DNA of 64,000 bases from Desulfovibrio sp. UCD-KL4C (GCF_006210265.1 NZ_VCNC01000003.1:248001-312000); one strand, 5' to 3'; positions 45,085-53,631 are shown, counted from the first letter of the stretch. Notes: a model not told the origin generated them from the letters alone. A program made the numbers and translations.

Positions 45085-45956
45085 TATTTTACCTTCTTAA
45101 TTACATAATCTGCGTACATGGACGCAGCGTCTATCCCACGCGCATCAAGCAATCCTCTGAATCCTCCGAAGGCCGAAACTTCGAAGATGAAAGGCCCGTC
45201 GTCTGTTAAGGCTACATCAACGCAGGTAAAGTCCAGATTGAACAGAGATTGAGCCTTGTGGGCAAGTTTTATTATTTCTTGTGGTGGATCAAAGGGAGCG
45301 TATTTTCCACCGTTTATTGTAGTGGTGTTCCATGCATTGTTTGTTTTACAGCGAGCATATGTTGTCACATATTTTCCGCCTAAGAAAACGATCCCGAGAT
45401 CACTGTCTTTGAGATCGATAGTTTTCTGGATGTACATGGTTTTATATTTTTTGCTGTATTTTTCGATAGTCTCGCGGGCTTGCGGGTTTGGTTTAAGCAC
45501 AAACATGCCGCGGGCCTTGGTGCTGTAGAGTGGTTTAAAAACGGCTTCACCGTATTCGTCCACTGCAGCAAGGGCATGGTCGACATCTTCGGTGATAGTT
45601 GTAGGCGGCATGGGGATATCGCCAAGTTGTAATGATATTGTGCAAGTCAGTCTGTCCAGTACCCTTAATATGCTATAAGGGGATGAGAATATTTTAACTC
45701 CACGTCCTTCGAGCATGCGAAGCATTTCAAGACGATCAAGCAGGTCTGGTGAATATTGTTTGCCGATTTTTTTTATGATGATTGCGTCAAGTTCTGCAAG
45801 ATTAACTCCGTCGACAACAGCCTTACCGGAAGGAAGGTCAAGTCGCACATCCTTCATCTCGAAGAGCATTCTGTCCTGACCTGTTTTTTGGGAGACAGCA
45901 TCAGCCAGTTGCTCTGAAGACCAAGCTCCCTTAAGCCCGATTACTCCTATTTTCAT
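45084..45956 (-). CDS. GAK-system ATP-grasp ligase
   Basis: A 290-residue ATP-grasp enzyme related to RimK. The N-terminal domain is MKIGVIGLKGAWSSEQLADA; the nucleotide-binding and grasp segments are EAVFKPLYSTKARGMFVL, YIQKTIDLKDSDLG and LDFTCVDVALTDDGPFIFEVSAFGG, shown in part, with the Glu/Asn-type metal site near FIFEVSA. RimK-like enzymes join a carboxylate to an amine through an acyl-phosphate, so amino acids or peptides may be added to an operon protein. I start at ATG 45956, where AAGGATA lies seven bases upstream; an alternative ATG at 45977 overlaps the preceding stop codon. Confidence 0.87.
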   Translation of the reverse strand: MKIGVIGLKGAWSSEQLADAVSQKTGQDRMLFEMKDVRLDLPSGKAVVDGVNLAELDAIIIKKIGKQYSPDLLDRLEMLRMLEGRGVKIFSSPYSILRVLDRLTCTISLQLGDIPMPPTTITEDVDHALAAVDEYGEAVFKPLYSTKARGMFVLKPNPQARETIEKYSKKYKTMYIQKTIDLKDSDLGIVFLGGKYVTTYARCKTNNAWNTTTINGGKYAPFDPPQEIIKLAHKAQSLFNLDFTCVDVALTDDGPFIFEVSAFGGFRGLLDARGIDAASMYADYVIKKVK

Positions 45957-45976
45957 AGTATATCCTTTATGTTGCA

Positions 45977-47629
45977 TTAATAATGAAGAATGTCTTCAGG
46001 CAGTGTGAAATTATCCCAACTTCCGCTGTAACGGTTAATTTTTTCAAGGAGAAACATTGAGCGATTAAACATCTCTTTTGCAAATCCGTAATTAAATTCA
46101 AAACGAGTTGAAGTGTAAAAGGATCGAACCAGTGCGAGCGTCAGCCTTGCCTTCCATGTGGGGTCGTTGTTCTCAGCCGCAAACTCTTCCGCAAAGCTGT
46201 AGAATCTGGAGATTACCACGTTTATTTTATTCCGTATCGGCCTGTCGAATATGGGCATGCGGAAGCACGATACTAGAAAAACAGAGATGTCCTGAATGTA
46301 ATCAAAGTTTCGGGATCTGTAGAGATCAATAAATCTGATCCGTTCATCTGCATTGCTGTAAACAACATTATTGCAGTTGAAGTCCCCATGGATAAAAACA
46401 GTGAATGGAGCTGGCAGACCATGTTCAGCAGATATTGCTTCATCAATAAGCTCCGCTGAGGATATTATTTCTGATGATCCAAGTGATCTGGCATGACGGT
46501 TAAACTCGGGATGAACCTGCAGTACACCGGCCTGACGGGATTTAAGCTGTTCCATATAGTTGGTTACAAATGGGCCTTTTTTGATGGTCGTTGTCCAAAT
46601 ATTTCGCAGTGACTGTTCAAGTGTGAAAAGACCGTTTTCAAGGTCCACATCGTCAGAGGTGAGGATCATTGTATCCAATGTACAGCCCGGTAAAAATTCT
46701 ACCAGCATTGAGGCTTTATTTTCCGCAGGGGTTTCGTGGTAACCGAAGATGTCAGGAACTCTTCCGGGAAACATTTTGTTCCAAAGCTTGAGGTTGTCAC
46801 GCTCAGCCTTAATTTTTGCAAGATTGCCTTCTTTATAGATGCTTCCTTGCGCAACCGGAGGTCCGTTTTCCTTGTCTTTTGCCTGTACATGTCCAATTCT
46901 GCATCCTGAGCGGGAGCCCCATATTCCTTGAAAATCGATGTCTGAAAAGGAACCGTCAAAGCCTGAAACAGTCAGAGTATGTTGTAGTGATTCAAATTGT
47001 TCAATCTTGATACGTTCGCCCAAAATGGAGAATATGATTGCTTCGCCTATGTTAAGAAGTGAGTCTCCGATTCTTTCAAGATAGCGGAATATAAATAAGA
47101 CTGTAACTAAATCAGGAATATTTTTACCGCTTCCCATTTCAGCCATAATACGGTTGAAATTGTCTTTATAAAGGGAATCGAGGTTATATTCGGATTTACA
47201 GATTGCAAGGGCTAAGGGCATGTCCTTGTCATCAAATCCTTTCTCTATTGAGGCCGTCGTTGTTTCTATTATATCAAAAGCTTCAGGGCTTTCGAATCTG
47301 TTAACAAAAGATTTATCCTCAAGGTAAGCCATCTGGTTAACTATGTTGACACAGTAGTCACCGATTCGTTCAAGATTGACGGATGCTAATTGTATGGCTC
47401 TTATTTTGTTAAGAGTATTGTCGTCGAGTTGAGTATCTTTGTTTATACGGGAATAAGTTTTGTTTTCGATGATTGTTTTTAAGTTATCAATATAATCGTC
47501 ACGTGAAGTGATCTTACGGAAGAGTGAACGCGATGGGGAATTGACAAAATTTCGAGTCGCAGCAATCTGATTTTTAACTTCAAGCACAAGAAATTTAAAA
47601 TTTTCGTCTAAACCTTCAAATGTCAGCAT
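45977..47629 (-). CDS. GAK-operon PhoU-aminoglycoside-phosphotransferase-like fusion protein
   Basis: A 550-residue cytosolic fusion. Residues 1-215 are a PhoU-like helical domain with two matching repeats, LERIGDYCVNIVNQM near 86 and LERIGDSLLNIGEAI near 184, carrying the ExxxD metal motifs. Residues about 235-550 are an APH/choline-kinase fold with the catalytic loop FIHGDFNCNNVV (414-421) and metal Asp in RFIDLYRSRNFDY. PhoU domains bind metal and regulate phosphate uptake; APH domains phosphorylate small molecules or proteins. The start lies two bases after the amphi-Trp stop, and the stop overlaps an ATG of the next gene. Confidence 0.85.
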   Translation of the reverse strand: MLTFEGLDENFKFLVLEVKNQIAATRNFVNSPSRSLFRKITSRDDYIDNLKTIIENKTYSRINKDTQLDDNTLNKIRAIQLASVNLERIGDYCVNIVNQMAYLEDKSFVNRFESPEAFDIIETTTASIEKGFDDKDMPLALAICKSEYNLDSLYKDNFNRIMAEMGSGKNIPDLVTVLFIFRYLERIGDSLLNIGEAIIFSILGERIKIEQFESLQHTLTVSGFDGSFSDIDFQGIWGSRSGCRIGHVQAKDKENGPPVAQGSIYKEGNLAKIKAERDNLKLWNKMFPGRVPDIFGYHETPAENKASMLVEFLPGCTLDTMILTSDDVDLENGLFTLEQSLRNIWTTTIKKGPFVTNYMEQLKSRQAGVLQVHPEFNRHARSLGSSEIISSAELIDEAISAEHGLPAPFTVFIHGDFNCNNVVYSNADERIRFIDLYRSRNFDYIQDISVFLVSCFRMPIFDRPIRNKINVVISRFYSFAEEFAAENNDPTWKARLTLALVRSFYTSTRFEFNYGFAKEMFNRSMFLLEKINRYSGSWDNFTLPEDILHY

Positions 47630-47631
47630 AA

Positions 47632-47904
47632 TTAAGAGTTTATGTTTAGGGTTTTAGTTGAAGCTTTTTCATTAGTTTCTGCGTCTTTCCATTCAATTTT
47701 GATAGCAATTTTGTTGTTTTCACCTTTTGTTTTGGCTTTTACTGCAAAATTTAAAAGCCCATGGGGAGTTAATTGAATTTGATCCCCGTTGGTTGAAAGG
47801 TCTATTTTTCCTGACTCAAATCCATCAATAAGGGATTTTAAAAAATTACCGATTGTTTCAGAATCTTGTAGTGATTCAAATAGAAACTTCTTTTCAACTG
47901 TCAT
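47632..47904 (-). CDS. GAK-associated amphi-Trp domain protein (operon-proximal copy)
   Basis: A 90-residue soluble protein. It shows the amphi-Trp pattern: helix TIGNFLKSLIDGFESGKI, strand DQIQLTPHGLLNFAVKAK, and the amphipathic strand ending at Trp (NKIAIKIEWKDAE). It is a paralogue of the distal amphi-Trp protein and shares the N-terminal fold of the XXXCH protein. It lies two bases before the PhoU-APH fusion gene. A long inverted repeat precedes it. Confidence 0.82.
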   Translation of the reverse strand: MTVEKKFLFESLQDSETIGNFLKSLIDGFESGKIDLSTNGDQIQLTPHGLLNFAVKAKTKGENNKIAIKIEWKDAETNEKASTKTLNINS

Positions 47905-47970
47905 CTAATGGCTCCGTTATGCATTGTGCTGTGAATCTTGTTTGCTGAAATATAGTGATGAGATAATCAT

Positions 47971-48009
47971 CTACTTTAACAGTGATGCACTTTATCAATG
48001 TTAAAGTAG
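47971..48009 (-). promoter_or_regulatory. Inverted repeat inside the GAK operon
   Basis: Perfect 11-base arms CTACTTTAACA and TGTTAAAGTAG enclose a 17-base loop in the 150-base gap between the PHP-like gene and the amphi-Trp gene. It is AT-rich and without a T-run, so it may be an operator, an mRNA processing or stability element, or an internal promoter's site. Confidence 0.4.
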
Positions 48010-48055
48010 TACTTCTTTGCAGTTACATGATGTTTCGGTTACAAAGATGAAAATG

Positions 48056-49198
48056 TCATCCTGCTAATCTTGCTCTGTATTCATTAATCACAGACTGCCT
48101 GTTTATTCCGGCTATGATTAATTTTTTTCTGATATTAAGATCGTTCCAAGCTGGTTGCAGGCCAATTTCACGAGCTGCTTTTGCAGGGTCCTGTGTTTCG
48201 ATTGGTTTTGTTTTTTCACTCATGTGGCAGTCGTCACCCATGAAAATTAAAATTTCTTTGTTGCCTGAGTTACGGTTAATGTTCTGCTCGTTTACAACCG
48301 AAATAAGGAAGTCCGTATACCGTTGCGACTGAGGATTCCAGACTTCAATTCCATCCACATCATATTTAGCAAGCAGTATAGGCCAGAATTCTTCGGGGTG
48401 AGGAATTACGACACATCCACCGAGGGACCTCGTTTCTTCAATTATTTCAGTAGCTCTATAGAAAAATTTCAAGGAAAAGTCTGTTTTTACAAGCGATTTA
48501 ATTGCTTTCAGGTAGGATTGAATCCTATTAATGACAGTATTTCCAAATTTTGGACGCAGTGCATCAAAATAGTTTTTAATAAGCTTGTTTTTAACTGATG
48601 CTTTTGGAACATCGGCCCAGTTTTCATCAAGCATGGTTTTAATTTTAGTTACATAAATTTTTACTAATTCAACCAGTTCCTTATCCGCACCAGTCTCACG
48701 GGCGGCTTCATGGACTTTTTTTTCATCCGGTCTGGTAATGGAATCCATAAATTCAAACAATTGTGATGTGCGGTACTTGAATGTGTGAGCCAGCATAGAC
48801 TTCAGAACGTGGGCATTTTCAACTTTTTTGTTTTCAAAATGAAGCAGCAACTGGACTTTCTGGTTGAACCCACTGGCGTAGCAATCAACTTCAACCCCTG
48901 TGTATGGGCCGTAGCTCATAAGCTCATTATGTTGTGTTGGGATCAGCAGTTCATCTTCCATGTTAGGGAACATGGTTTCTATCCGTTTTGAAATAAGGTT
49001 CATGGGAACAAATTCAGGATGCCAGTGCACTGCAAGAATTTTTTCCTGTCTGTGGCAGATTTGAGAAGGGGTCACTATTTGCTTAATCTGCCAATCCGCA
49101 AGTTTTACGGAAATGACGGAGGCGAATATAGCACGATCTTCATCTGTTATTTCCGGGGTAACTTTAAGTTCTTTAAGACTTACATGTTTTGTATTCAT
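48056..49198 (-). CDS. GAK-operon PHP-type metal-dependent hydrolase
   Basis: A 380-residue cytosolic protein. Metal-ligand patterns of PHP phosphoesterases are present: AVHWHPEF (H58-x-H60), TQHNELMSYG (H90), VIPHPEEFWP, and MGDDCHMSEK (D-x-H). It should hydrolyse a phosphate ester, possibly a product of the operon's kinases. An insertion of about 140 helical residues separates the second and third motifs, so the fold is larger than the bare PHP domain. It follows the XXXCH gene by 11 bases. Confidence 0.75.
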   Translation of the reverse strand: MNTKHVSLKELKVTPEITDEDRAIFASVISVKLADWQIKQIVTPSQICHRQEKILAVHWHPEFVPMNLISKRIETMFPNMEDELLIPTQHNELMSYGPYTGVEVDCYASGFNQKVQLLLHFENKKVENAHVLKSMLAHTFKYRTSQLFEFMDSITRPDEKKVHEAARETGADKELVELVKIYVTKIKTMLDENWADVPKASVKNKLIKNYFDALRPKFGNTVINRIQSYLKAIKSLVKTDFSLKFFYRATEIIEETRSLGGCVVIPHPEEFWPILLAKYDVDGIEVWNPQSQRYTDFLISVVNEQNINRNSGNKEILIFMGDDCHMSEKTKPIETQDPAKAAREIGLQPAWNDLNIRKKLIIAGINRQSVINEYRARLAG

Positions 49199-49209
49199 TT
49201 TAATTTTCT

Positions 49210-49740
49210 CTATTTATGTTGAGAATGGCAGTGGGCTTTAATGCTGTTTAAATTATCACATGCTTTGTGAGCTTCTTCAAGATTATTGTCGTCAATGGCC
49301 GTTTTAAATGTTTCGCACGCGTCAATATATTCTGCATAATATTCGTCGCCATAACCTTCGTAAGTGACCATTAATTTTGAATCAGCAAGAAACAGGCTGA
49401 CAGCTTCTTCCGGAGGGAGTGATCCTGCGTGAATGGCTTTAAATATGATTTTGAAGCTGTCCTTCATTCTTTTCTTTAAGCTGGAGTATTTCATCTTTTG
49501 CGGGAGACCGTCAGATGTATTCTGTTTTTCAGTTTGTTTAGCCGATTTTGCTTTAATTTTGATAGTTGTCTGTTCCGAATTATGACTGATATTAATTTTA
49601 AGTTTTTTAAATCCGGCTATAACTCCGAAGTAGGGCATGTCTTCCGATTCACCGTTTTCAATAGCTTCTGCCATTTTCCGTAGAAAATCTGGAAGTTCTT
49701 CCGGTTTTATAAATTTTTCAATTTTGCTTTCGTTGTCCAT
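49210..49740 (-). CDS. GAK-system XXXCH protein
   Basis: A 176-residue protein, first gene of the operon. The N-terminal half (PEELPDFLRKMAEAIENGE, then INISHNSEQTTIKIKAKSA) resembles the amphi-Trp fold without the final Trp. The C-terminal half is helical (EEAVSLFLADSKLMV, EYIDACETFKTAIDDNNL) and ends in KAHC171H172SQHK. That end is laid out like the heme-binding tail of a cytochrome c' helix bundle, but lacks the first Cys of CxxCH, hence the name XXXCH. There is no signal peptide, so it is cytosolic and unlikely to be heme-loaded in the usual way. It may be a modified substrate of the operon's enzymes. Confidence 0.82.
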   Translation of the reverse strand: MDNESKIEKFIKPEELPDFLRKMAEAIENGESEDMPYFGVIAGFKKLKINISHNSEQTTIKIKAKSAKQTEKQNTSDGLPQKMKYSSLKKRMKDSFKIIFKAIHAGSLPPEEAVSLFLADSKLMVTYEGYGDEYYAEYIDACETFKTAIDDNNLEEAHKACDNLNSIKAHCHSQHK

Positions 49741-50049
49741 ATATCGTCTCCAGTTTTTTATTGCGGGTAATTCTGTCTGTTAATTGTCTCCAAGACTATA
49801 GCTTATAGAGTAGCATTGTCCGATAAATATTTCGGTAATGTTACAATCGTGTGACTGATGAGATGTTTTTAAGGAAAGCCGTGATAAGATTAAACAGAAA
49901 CAGGCAGTATTTGCTATCCTTAATATTATGGCCGTCAGTCATAATTCTTGCTATAGAGTAAATAAAAACGACCTGATTCTTTTGGGAAGATTCAGGTCGT
50001 TAAAGATAGATTTAAATCTATAAATTTAGTCCCTTGTGATTAAAAAGGT
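49741..50049. other. Intergenic region upstream of the GAK operon
   Basis: About 310 bases without a gene. It holds the terminator of the HD-domain gene at its right end and must carry the GAK promoter. An imperfect dyad (CCGATAAATATTTCGG at 49820-49835) lies about 80 bases upstream of the XXXCH start, with TATAAG/TATAGT-like sequences between on the minus strand. I cannot fix the promoter with confidence. Confidence 0.4.
49964..50001 (-). terminator. Intrinsic terminator after HD-domain gene
   Basis: Fifteen-base arms AACGACCTGATTCTT and AAGATTCAGGTCGTT pair with one mismatch and are followed on the minus strand by TTTTTATTT. It lies about 50 bases after the stop codon. Confidence 0.88.
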
Positions 50050-50586
50050 TTAATTATCTGCAATAGCGAGTTCTTCCAGATTCTTTTCTGTTTCACGTTC
50101 AAGTGCCGTTTTTATCTTCATAGCAATTTCTTTTTTGCGTTTAAGATCAGCCACTTCTTGAGGGTTATCTTTAGCGGCTTTGATTTTAAGGTCATATTTA
50201 TAAGCAACGCTGATAATCTGATCTTTTTCAACCAATTTTGTTGCAATAAAAACTATTTCTTTTTCAGAAACATGTTGTTCGCCTGAAAAATCGAAGTCTA
50301 AGTGCGCTTCAACAATATCGGCTATTTCGGGGTATCCTTGTTTTCTAAGTGCTGCTCCTGCCAGTTGTTCATGATCTGGACCATGACCGGCAACGTTGCT
50401 CAGTAATGCGCCAGCCCTTATCAGGGCAATGTTCGGTCCGCTGTCGCGTAACCACTTTAAGTCGCGGCCTATTCGTAAAGCAACTGTGCTGATAAGTTCG
50501 GCGTTTATAAGCTGGTCTTCCGGAAGTTTAAAAACTTCTGTCAGTAATCTTTCGCATTCTTCTGCATTCGGAATATTGGTATTCAT
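50050..50586 (-). CDS. HD-like domain protein with degenerate metal site
   Basis: A 178-residue cytosolic protein. The helical core resembles an HD phosphohydrolase: IRAGALLSNVAGHGPDHEQLAG, then LRKQGYPEIADIVEAHLDFDF. The place of the hallmark His-Asp in ALLHDIG is Ser-Asn (ALLSNVAG), so the canonical metal pair is missing while later His residues remain. It may be a regulator or a non-hydrolytic binder. I start at ATG 50586, where AAGGTGG lies six bases upstream; the frame stays open to 50643. It has its own terminator and is divergent from the vWA operon. Confidence 0.75.
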   Translation of the reverse strand: MNTNIPNAEECERLLTEVFKLPEDQLINAELISTVALRIGRDLKWLRDSGPNIALIRAGALLSNVAGHGPDHEQLAGAALRKQGYPEIADIVEAHLDFDFSGEQHVSEKEIVFIATKLVEKDQIISVAYKYDLKIKAAKDNPQEVADLKRKKEIAMKIKTALERETEKNLEELAIADN

Positions 50587-50958
50587 GTTCCACCTTAAGT
50601 TTTTGATTGAGTGCAGATTCTCAGAATTACTGCTTTGTATCAAGCAAATTAAGTCATTATGGAGGGAATAGTAAATAAAGTTTTGAATTAGAACTATAAA
50701 TTTGTAGACTGATCAGTAGCTAGTCGTAATTTTTATTCTTATGTCTGGATAATTTTGGCTAGTTGATTTTTTTGGCACTAATATATAGTATAATCTATAA
50801 ATAAAAATTGATTATTTTAAGTTGACCTAATGTTTAATTGATAATATTACGCTATACAAATAATATGTTAGTTTATTAAGTTGTAATTTCAGCATTATTT
50901 ATGGATTTTAACAACTCATATAGGTTTAACGTTATAAAGAGGTTGTGTGGGGAGAAGG
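50587..50958. other. Divergent intergenic region between HD gene and vWA operon
   Basis: About 370 very AT-rich bases without a gene. They hold a candidate promoter for the vWA-tubulin operon (50822-50850) and a leader of about 100 bases before the vWA start. No clear hairpin or operator is seen. Confidence 0.5.
50822..50850 (+). promoter_or_regulatory. Candidate sigma-70 promoter of the vWA-tubulin operon
   Basis: TTGACC (50822-50827) and TATTAC (50845-50850) are separated by 17 bases, about 110 bases upstream of the vWA start. The -35 box is strong and the -10 box is moderate; the AT-rich context allows chance matches. Confidence 0.4.
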
Positions 50959-53613
50959 ATGAATTCAAGAAAATTTCATACATGTTTGCTCTTGCTTATA
51001 ATTGTCTTAGGGGTTGCATGTCCCGTACAGGCGCGAGTTGTAACTGTTGTTTATGATGATTCTAAAAGTATGTTTGGCGGTTTCACTCTTAATAAATTTC
51101 ATTCAAAGGTCACCGATCGATGGGTATACGCCAATTACGCTCTTCAAACTCTTGCAGCCCTTATGCACAAGGAAGATAAATTATATGTTGTAAGAATGAA
51201 TGCCTTTAATGGGAAATCTAAGTCAGAAAAGAAATCTGCAAAGGTTGTAAAGTATTTGGGAACAGAAGTGCCAGAAGCTCTGAGCGATATTATGAGTTAT
51301 GGATGCGGACTATCTACACCGTATGGATCCGTTCGTTTTGCTGTTGATTGTTTTCTTAATGCTACAGATAAAACAAATAATAAAGGTAAATTCAATGATA
51401 CTCCGCTGAGAAGAGTTAAAGAGAAACGTAAGGATTGGTTGATCATAATTACTGATGGATCGTTTGATAGAATGTCTAGTAATCTTTCTCAAAAAAAGGA
51501 TCATTTTTTAAAAGATATTGCTGAAGATGTTGAAAAATATAAAGAAAAAACAGGAAAAGATAGCAGGGTAATTTTTTTACTTATCGGATCAAAACCGGAT
51601 AAAAGTCTTTACAATAAATGGAGAAAAGTCGTTGGCGGGCATGTGGAGGAACTAATAACTGTACAGGCCGCAGAAGGTGGTAATGGTATTCTTGATGCAA
51701 TGAAAAAAGTTGCAGCTATAATTGAAGGGCGCGATGCTGCCGAAGATAAGTTTCGGCCTAATTTTTCCGGTGATATATTTGAATTTGATTCACCATATCC
51801 ACTGCGTCGCGTCAGTGTTCAGCAGCAAGCCGATGGTATTAAGAATTTTTCAAAGCCTTATATTCTTATATTACCGGACGGAAGCGAAATTTCTTTTAGC
51901 CACTTCGAAATTGAAAGTCCCCATAAAACTAAAATAGTAACATTATTCGGTCAGAAGCTTGAAGAACGTAAAGCTCTTGATATAACGGGGGTTATTTCCA
52001 CAGCGGGCAGCAATGAAAAAGTTATGGGAGCTGGAATTTATCAAATATATTGTCCGGGTAATTTTACAGATTATACAATTAAAAATCTTCTAATTGAAAC
52101 ATCAGTAAATTTTAAACCTATGTTGGAAGTTAAAGGTATTGGAGCTAAAGATGAAAATAAAATCAATGGTAGCTATGATCTGTGCAGAGATGATGAAATC
52201 AGGTTTCATGTAAAATTTTCAGATTATAAAAGTAAACAGACTTTGACTTTTAATGAGGATCAAGCTGCGAAAATTGATGTTTATATTCTAGACAGTGATA
52301 TGAAAAAGCTTGGGGGATCATTTGTCTATGATGCTAGAACAAATGAGTTTATTTCAAATTGGCAAAGTGTTTCATCTATAAAAGGAACTCCTGATCTAAA
52401 AGAAATTTCAATCAGAGCTGTATCCCATGGATATTTTGATCTGAAATCAGATATATTCAAAATTAAAGCACAGAAACACACACGTAATGTTACTGCAACG
52501 TTAACTCCTTCAGCGATTAATGTTATATATAATTATTGCGATACACCTAAAGAAGTGGCTTCAGTTTCTGTGAATTTATCTAATGTACGGAACAAAAGCA
52601 GAGTAAAGTTTATTGCCAGAGATATTCCAGAAGGAATAACTATAAGTTCACAAAAAAAATCAGCTTCAACAGGTTACTCCGCTGAGGCGATGTATTCAAC
52701 AGAATCTCCAGTTACTATTTATTTGTATAGAGATAAGCATTTTATCCTTCCTGCTCCTGCTGAATTTTCCTTAGATATTCAGTTCCCCGATGACTCCGCA
52801 TTAAGAATTACTAACGCGAATACAAGAATTAAGATTATACCGCAAAAACGAAATATTAAGTTTGTACCTGATAGAACGGCTTGGAATTGCAGTGTTGTTG
52901 CCACGCAAAGTGTTTCTCCACTGATTTTGCGGCTTAGTGAAAATGGTAATCCTGTCGATTTAAATAAAGAAAATTGGTCAGCTAATACGCACTCGAATGG
53001 AGATGCTGTTTTCTTATTAAGTCATAATCCTGATCTAGGCGGAGCTTATGCCTTGACGCCTGATTTCGGTTCACTTGTCCCTCCATTACCGGCATCAGCT
53101 GGGGAATTTCCTGTTCAAATTAACTGGCTAGGACCGTTTCCAGGTGAAAAGTTTTCATCAACAGTGGTGTTGTCAATGCTCGATACTGATTTGTGGACTA
53201 AATATAAGTGGTTTGCAGTTTTGGTTTTAATATTTTTTTGCGTGGTTTGGTTCCTCTGGAGGTTATTTACGAAGAGAAGATTTTCAAGGAATGCCCAAAT
53301 TAAGTTTAAAACAATTCGTAGCGGTGTACCTCCCCGAGTCCAAACAACTTTTTTGAGGAAGAAAGGGATTGGTATTTTTTTAAGCAGATGGCTTTGGCCG
53401 TCAACCTCAGAAAAAATTAATGTCAGGGGAGTGAGTTTTAAAGCAGGAGATAATTCTGCAAGCATTATTATCGCTAGAGGCAGTCAAAAGAAGACTATGT
53501 ACATGCACGGTGTTCCTCTGGATTCTCCAGGGCAAAGAGACCAAAGCCTGACGCGCGGTTCCGCTATTGAAGATCGCGGAGACTATGTAATTAAAGAATA
53601 CTATTACAAATAG
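50959..53613 (+). CDS. Exported single-pass von Willebrand factor A protein
   Basis: An 884-residue protein. A signal peptide (MNSRKFHTCLLLLIIVLG, cut near residue 25) is followed by a vWA domain of about 210 residues with the metal-site pattern DDSKS (VVYDDSKSMFGG) and IIITDGSFDRMSS. Residues about 250-740 are beta-rich and probably Ig-like. One membrane segment (WFAVLVLIFFCVVWFLW) lies near 751-770, with a basic 114-residue cytosolic tail. So the vWA domain is periplasmic and the tail can contact the cytosolic partners. Start ATG 50959 has GGGGAG upstream. It is first in a four-gene operon, 18 bases before the tubulin-like gene. Confidence 0.85.
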   Translation: MNSRKFHTCLLLLIIVLGVACPVQARVVTVVYDDSKSMFGGFTLNKFHSKVTDRWVYANYALQTLAALMHKEDKLYVVRMNAFNGKSKSEKKSAKVVKYLGTEVPEALSDIMSYGCGLSTPYGSVRFAVDCFLNATDKTNNKGKFNDTPLRRVKEKRKDWLIIITDGSFDRMSSNLSQKKDHFLKDIAEDVEKYKEKTGKDSRVIFLLIGSKPDKSLYNKWRKVVGGHVEELITVQAAEGGNGILDAMKKVAAIIEGRDAAEDKFRPNFSGDIFEFDSPYPLRRVSVQQQADGIKNFSKPYILILPDGSEISFSHFEIESPHKTKIVTLFGQKLEERKALDITGVISTAGSNEKVMGAGIYQIYCPGNFTDYTIKNLLIETSVNFKPMLEVKGIGAKDENKINGSYDLCRDDEIRFHVKFSDYKSKQTLTFNEDQAAKIDVYILDSDMKKLGGSFVYDARTNEFISNWQSVSSIKGTPDLKEISIRAVSHGYFDLKSDIFKIKAQKHTRNVTATLTPSAINVIYNYCDTPKEVASVSVNLSNVRNKSRVKFIARDIPEGITISSQKKSASTGYSAEAMYSTESPVTIYLYRDKHFILPAPAEFSLDIQFPDDSALRITNANTRIKIIPQKRNIKFVPDRTAWNCSVVATQSVSPLILRLSENGNPVDLNKENWSANTHSNGDAVFLLSHNPDLGGAYALTPDFGSLVPPLPASAGEFPVQINWLGPFPGEKFSSTVVLSMLDTDLWTKYKWFAVLVLIFFCVVWFLWRLFTKRRFSRNAQIKFKTIRSGVPPRVQTTFLRKKGIGIFLSRWLWPSTSEKINVRGVSFKAGDNSASIIIARGSQKKTMYMHGVPLDSPGQRDQSLTRGSAIEDRGDYVIKEYYYK

Positions 53614-53631
53614 GTAACTACGGAGGTTGAT

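Noticed and set aside
49820-49835. Dyad CCGATAAATATTTCGG upstream of the GAK operon
   Set aside because: Only six of eight positions pair and the context is AT-rich, so I do not claim an operator.
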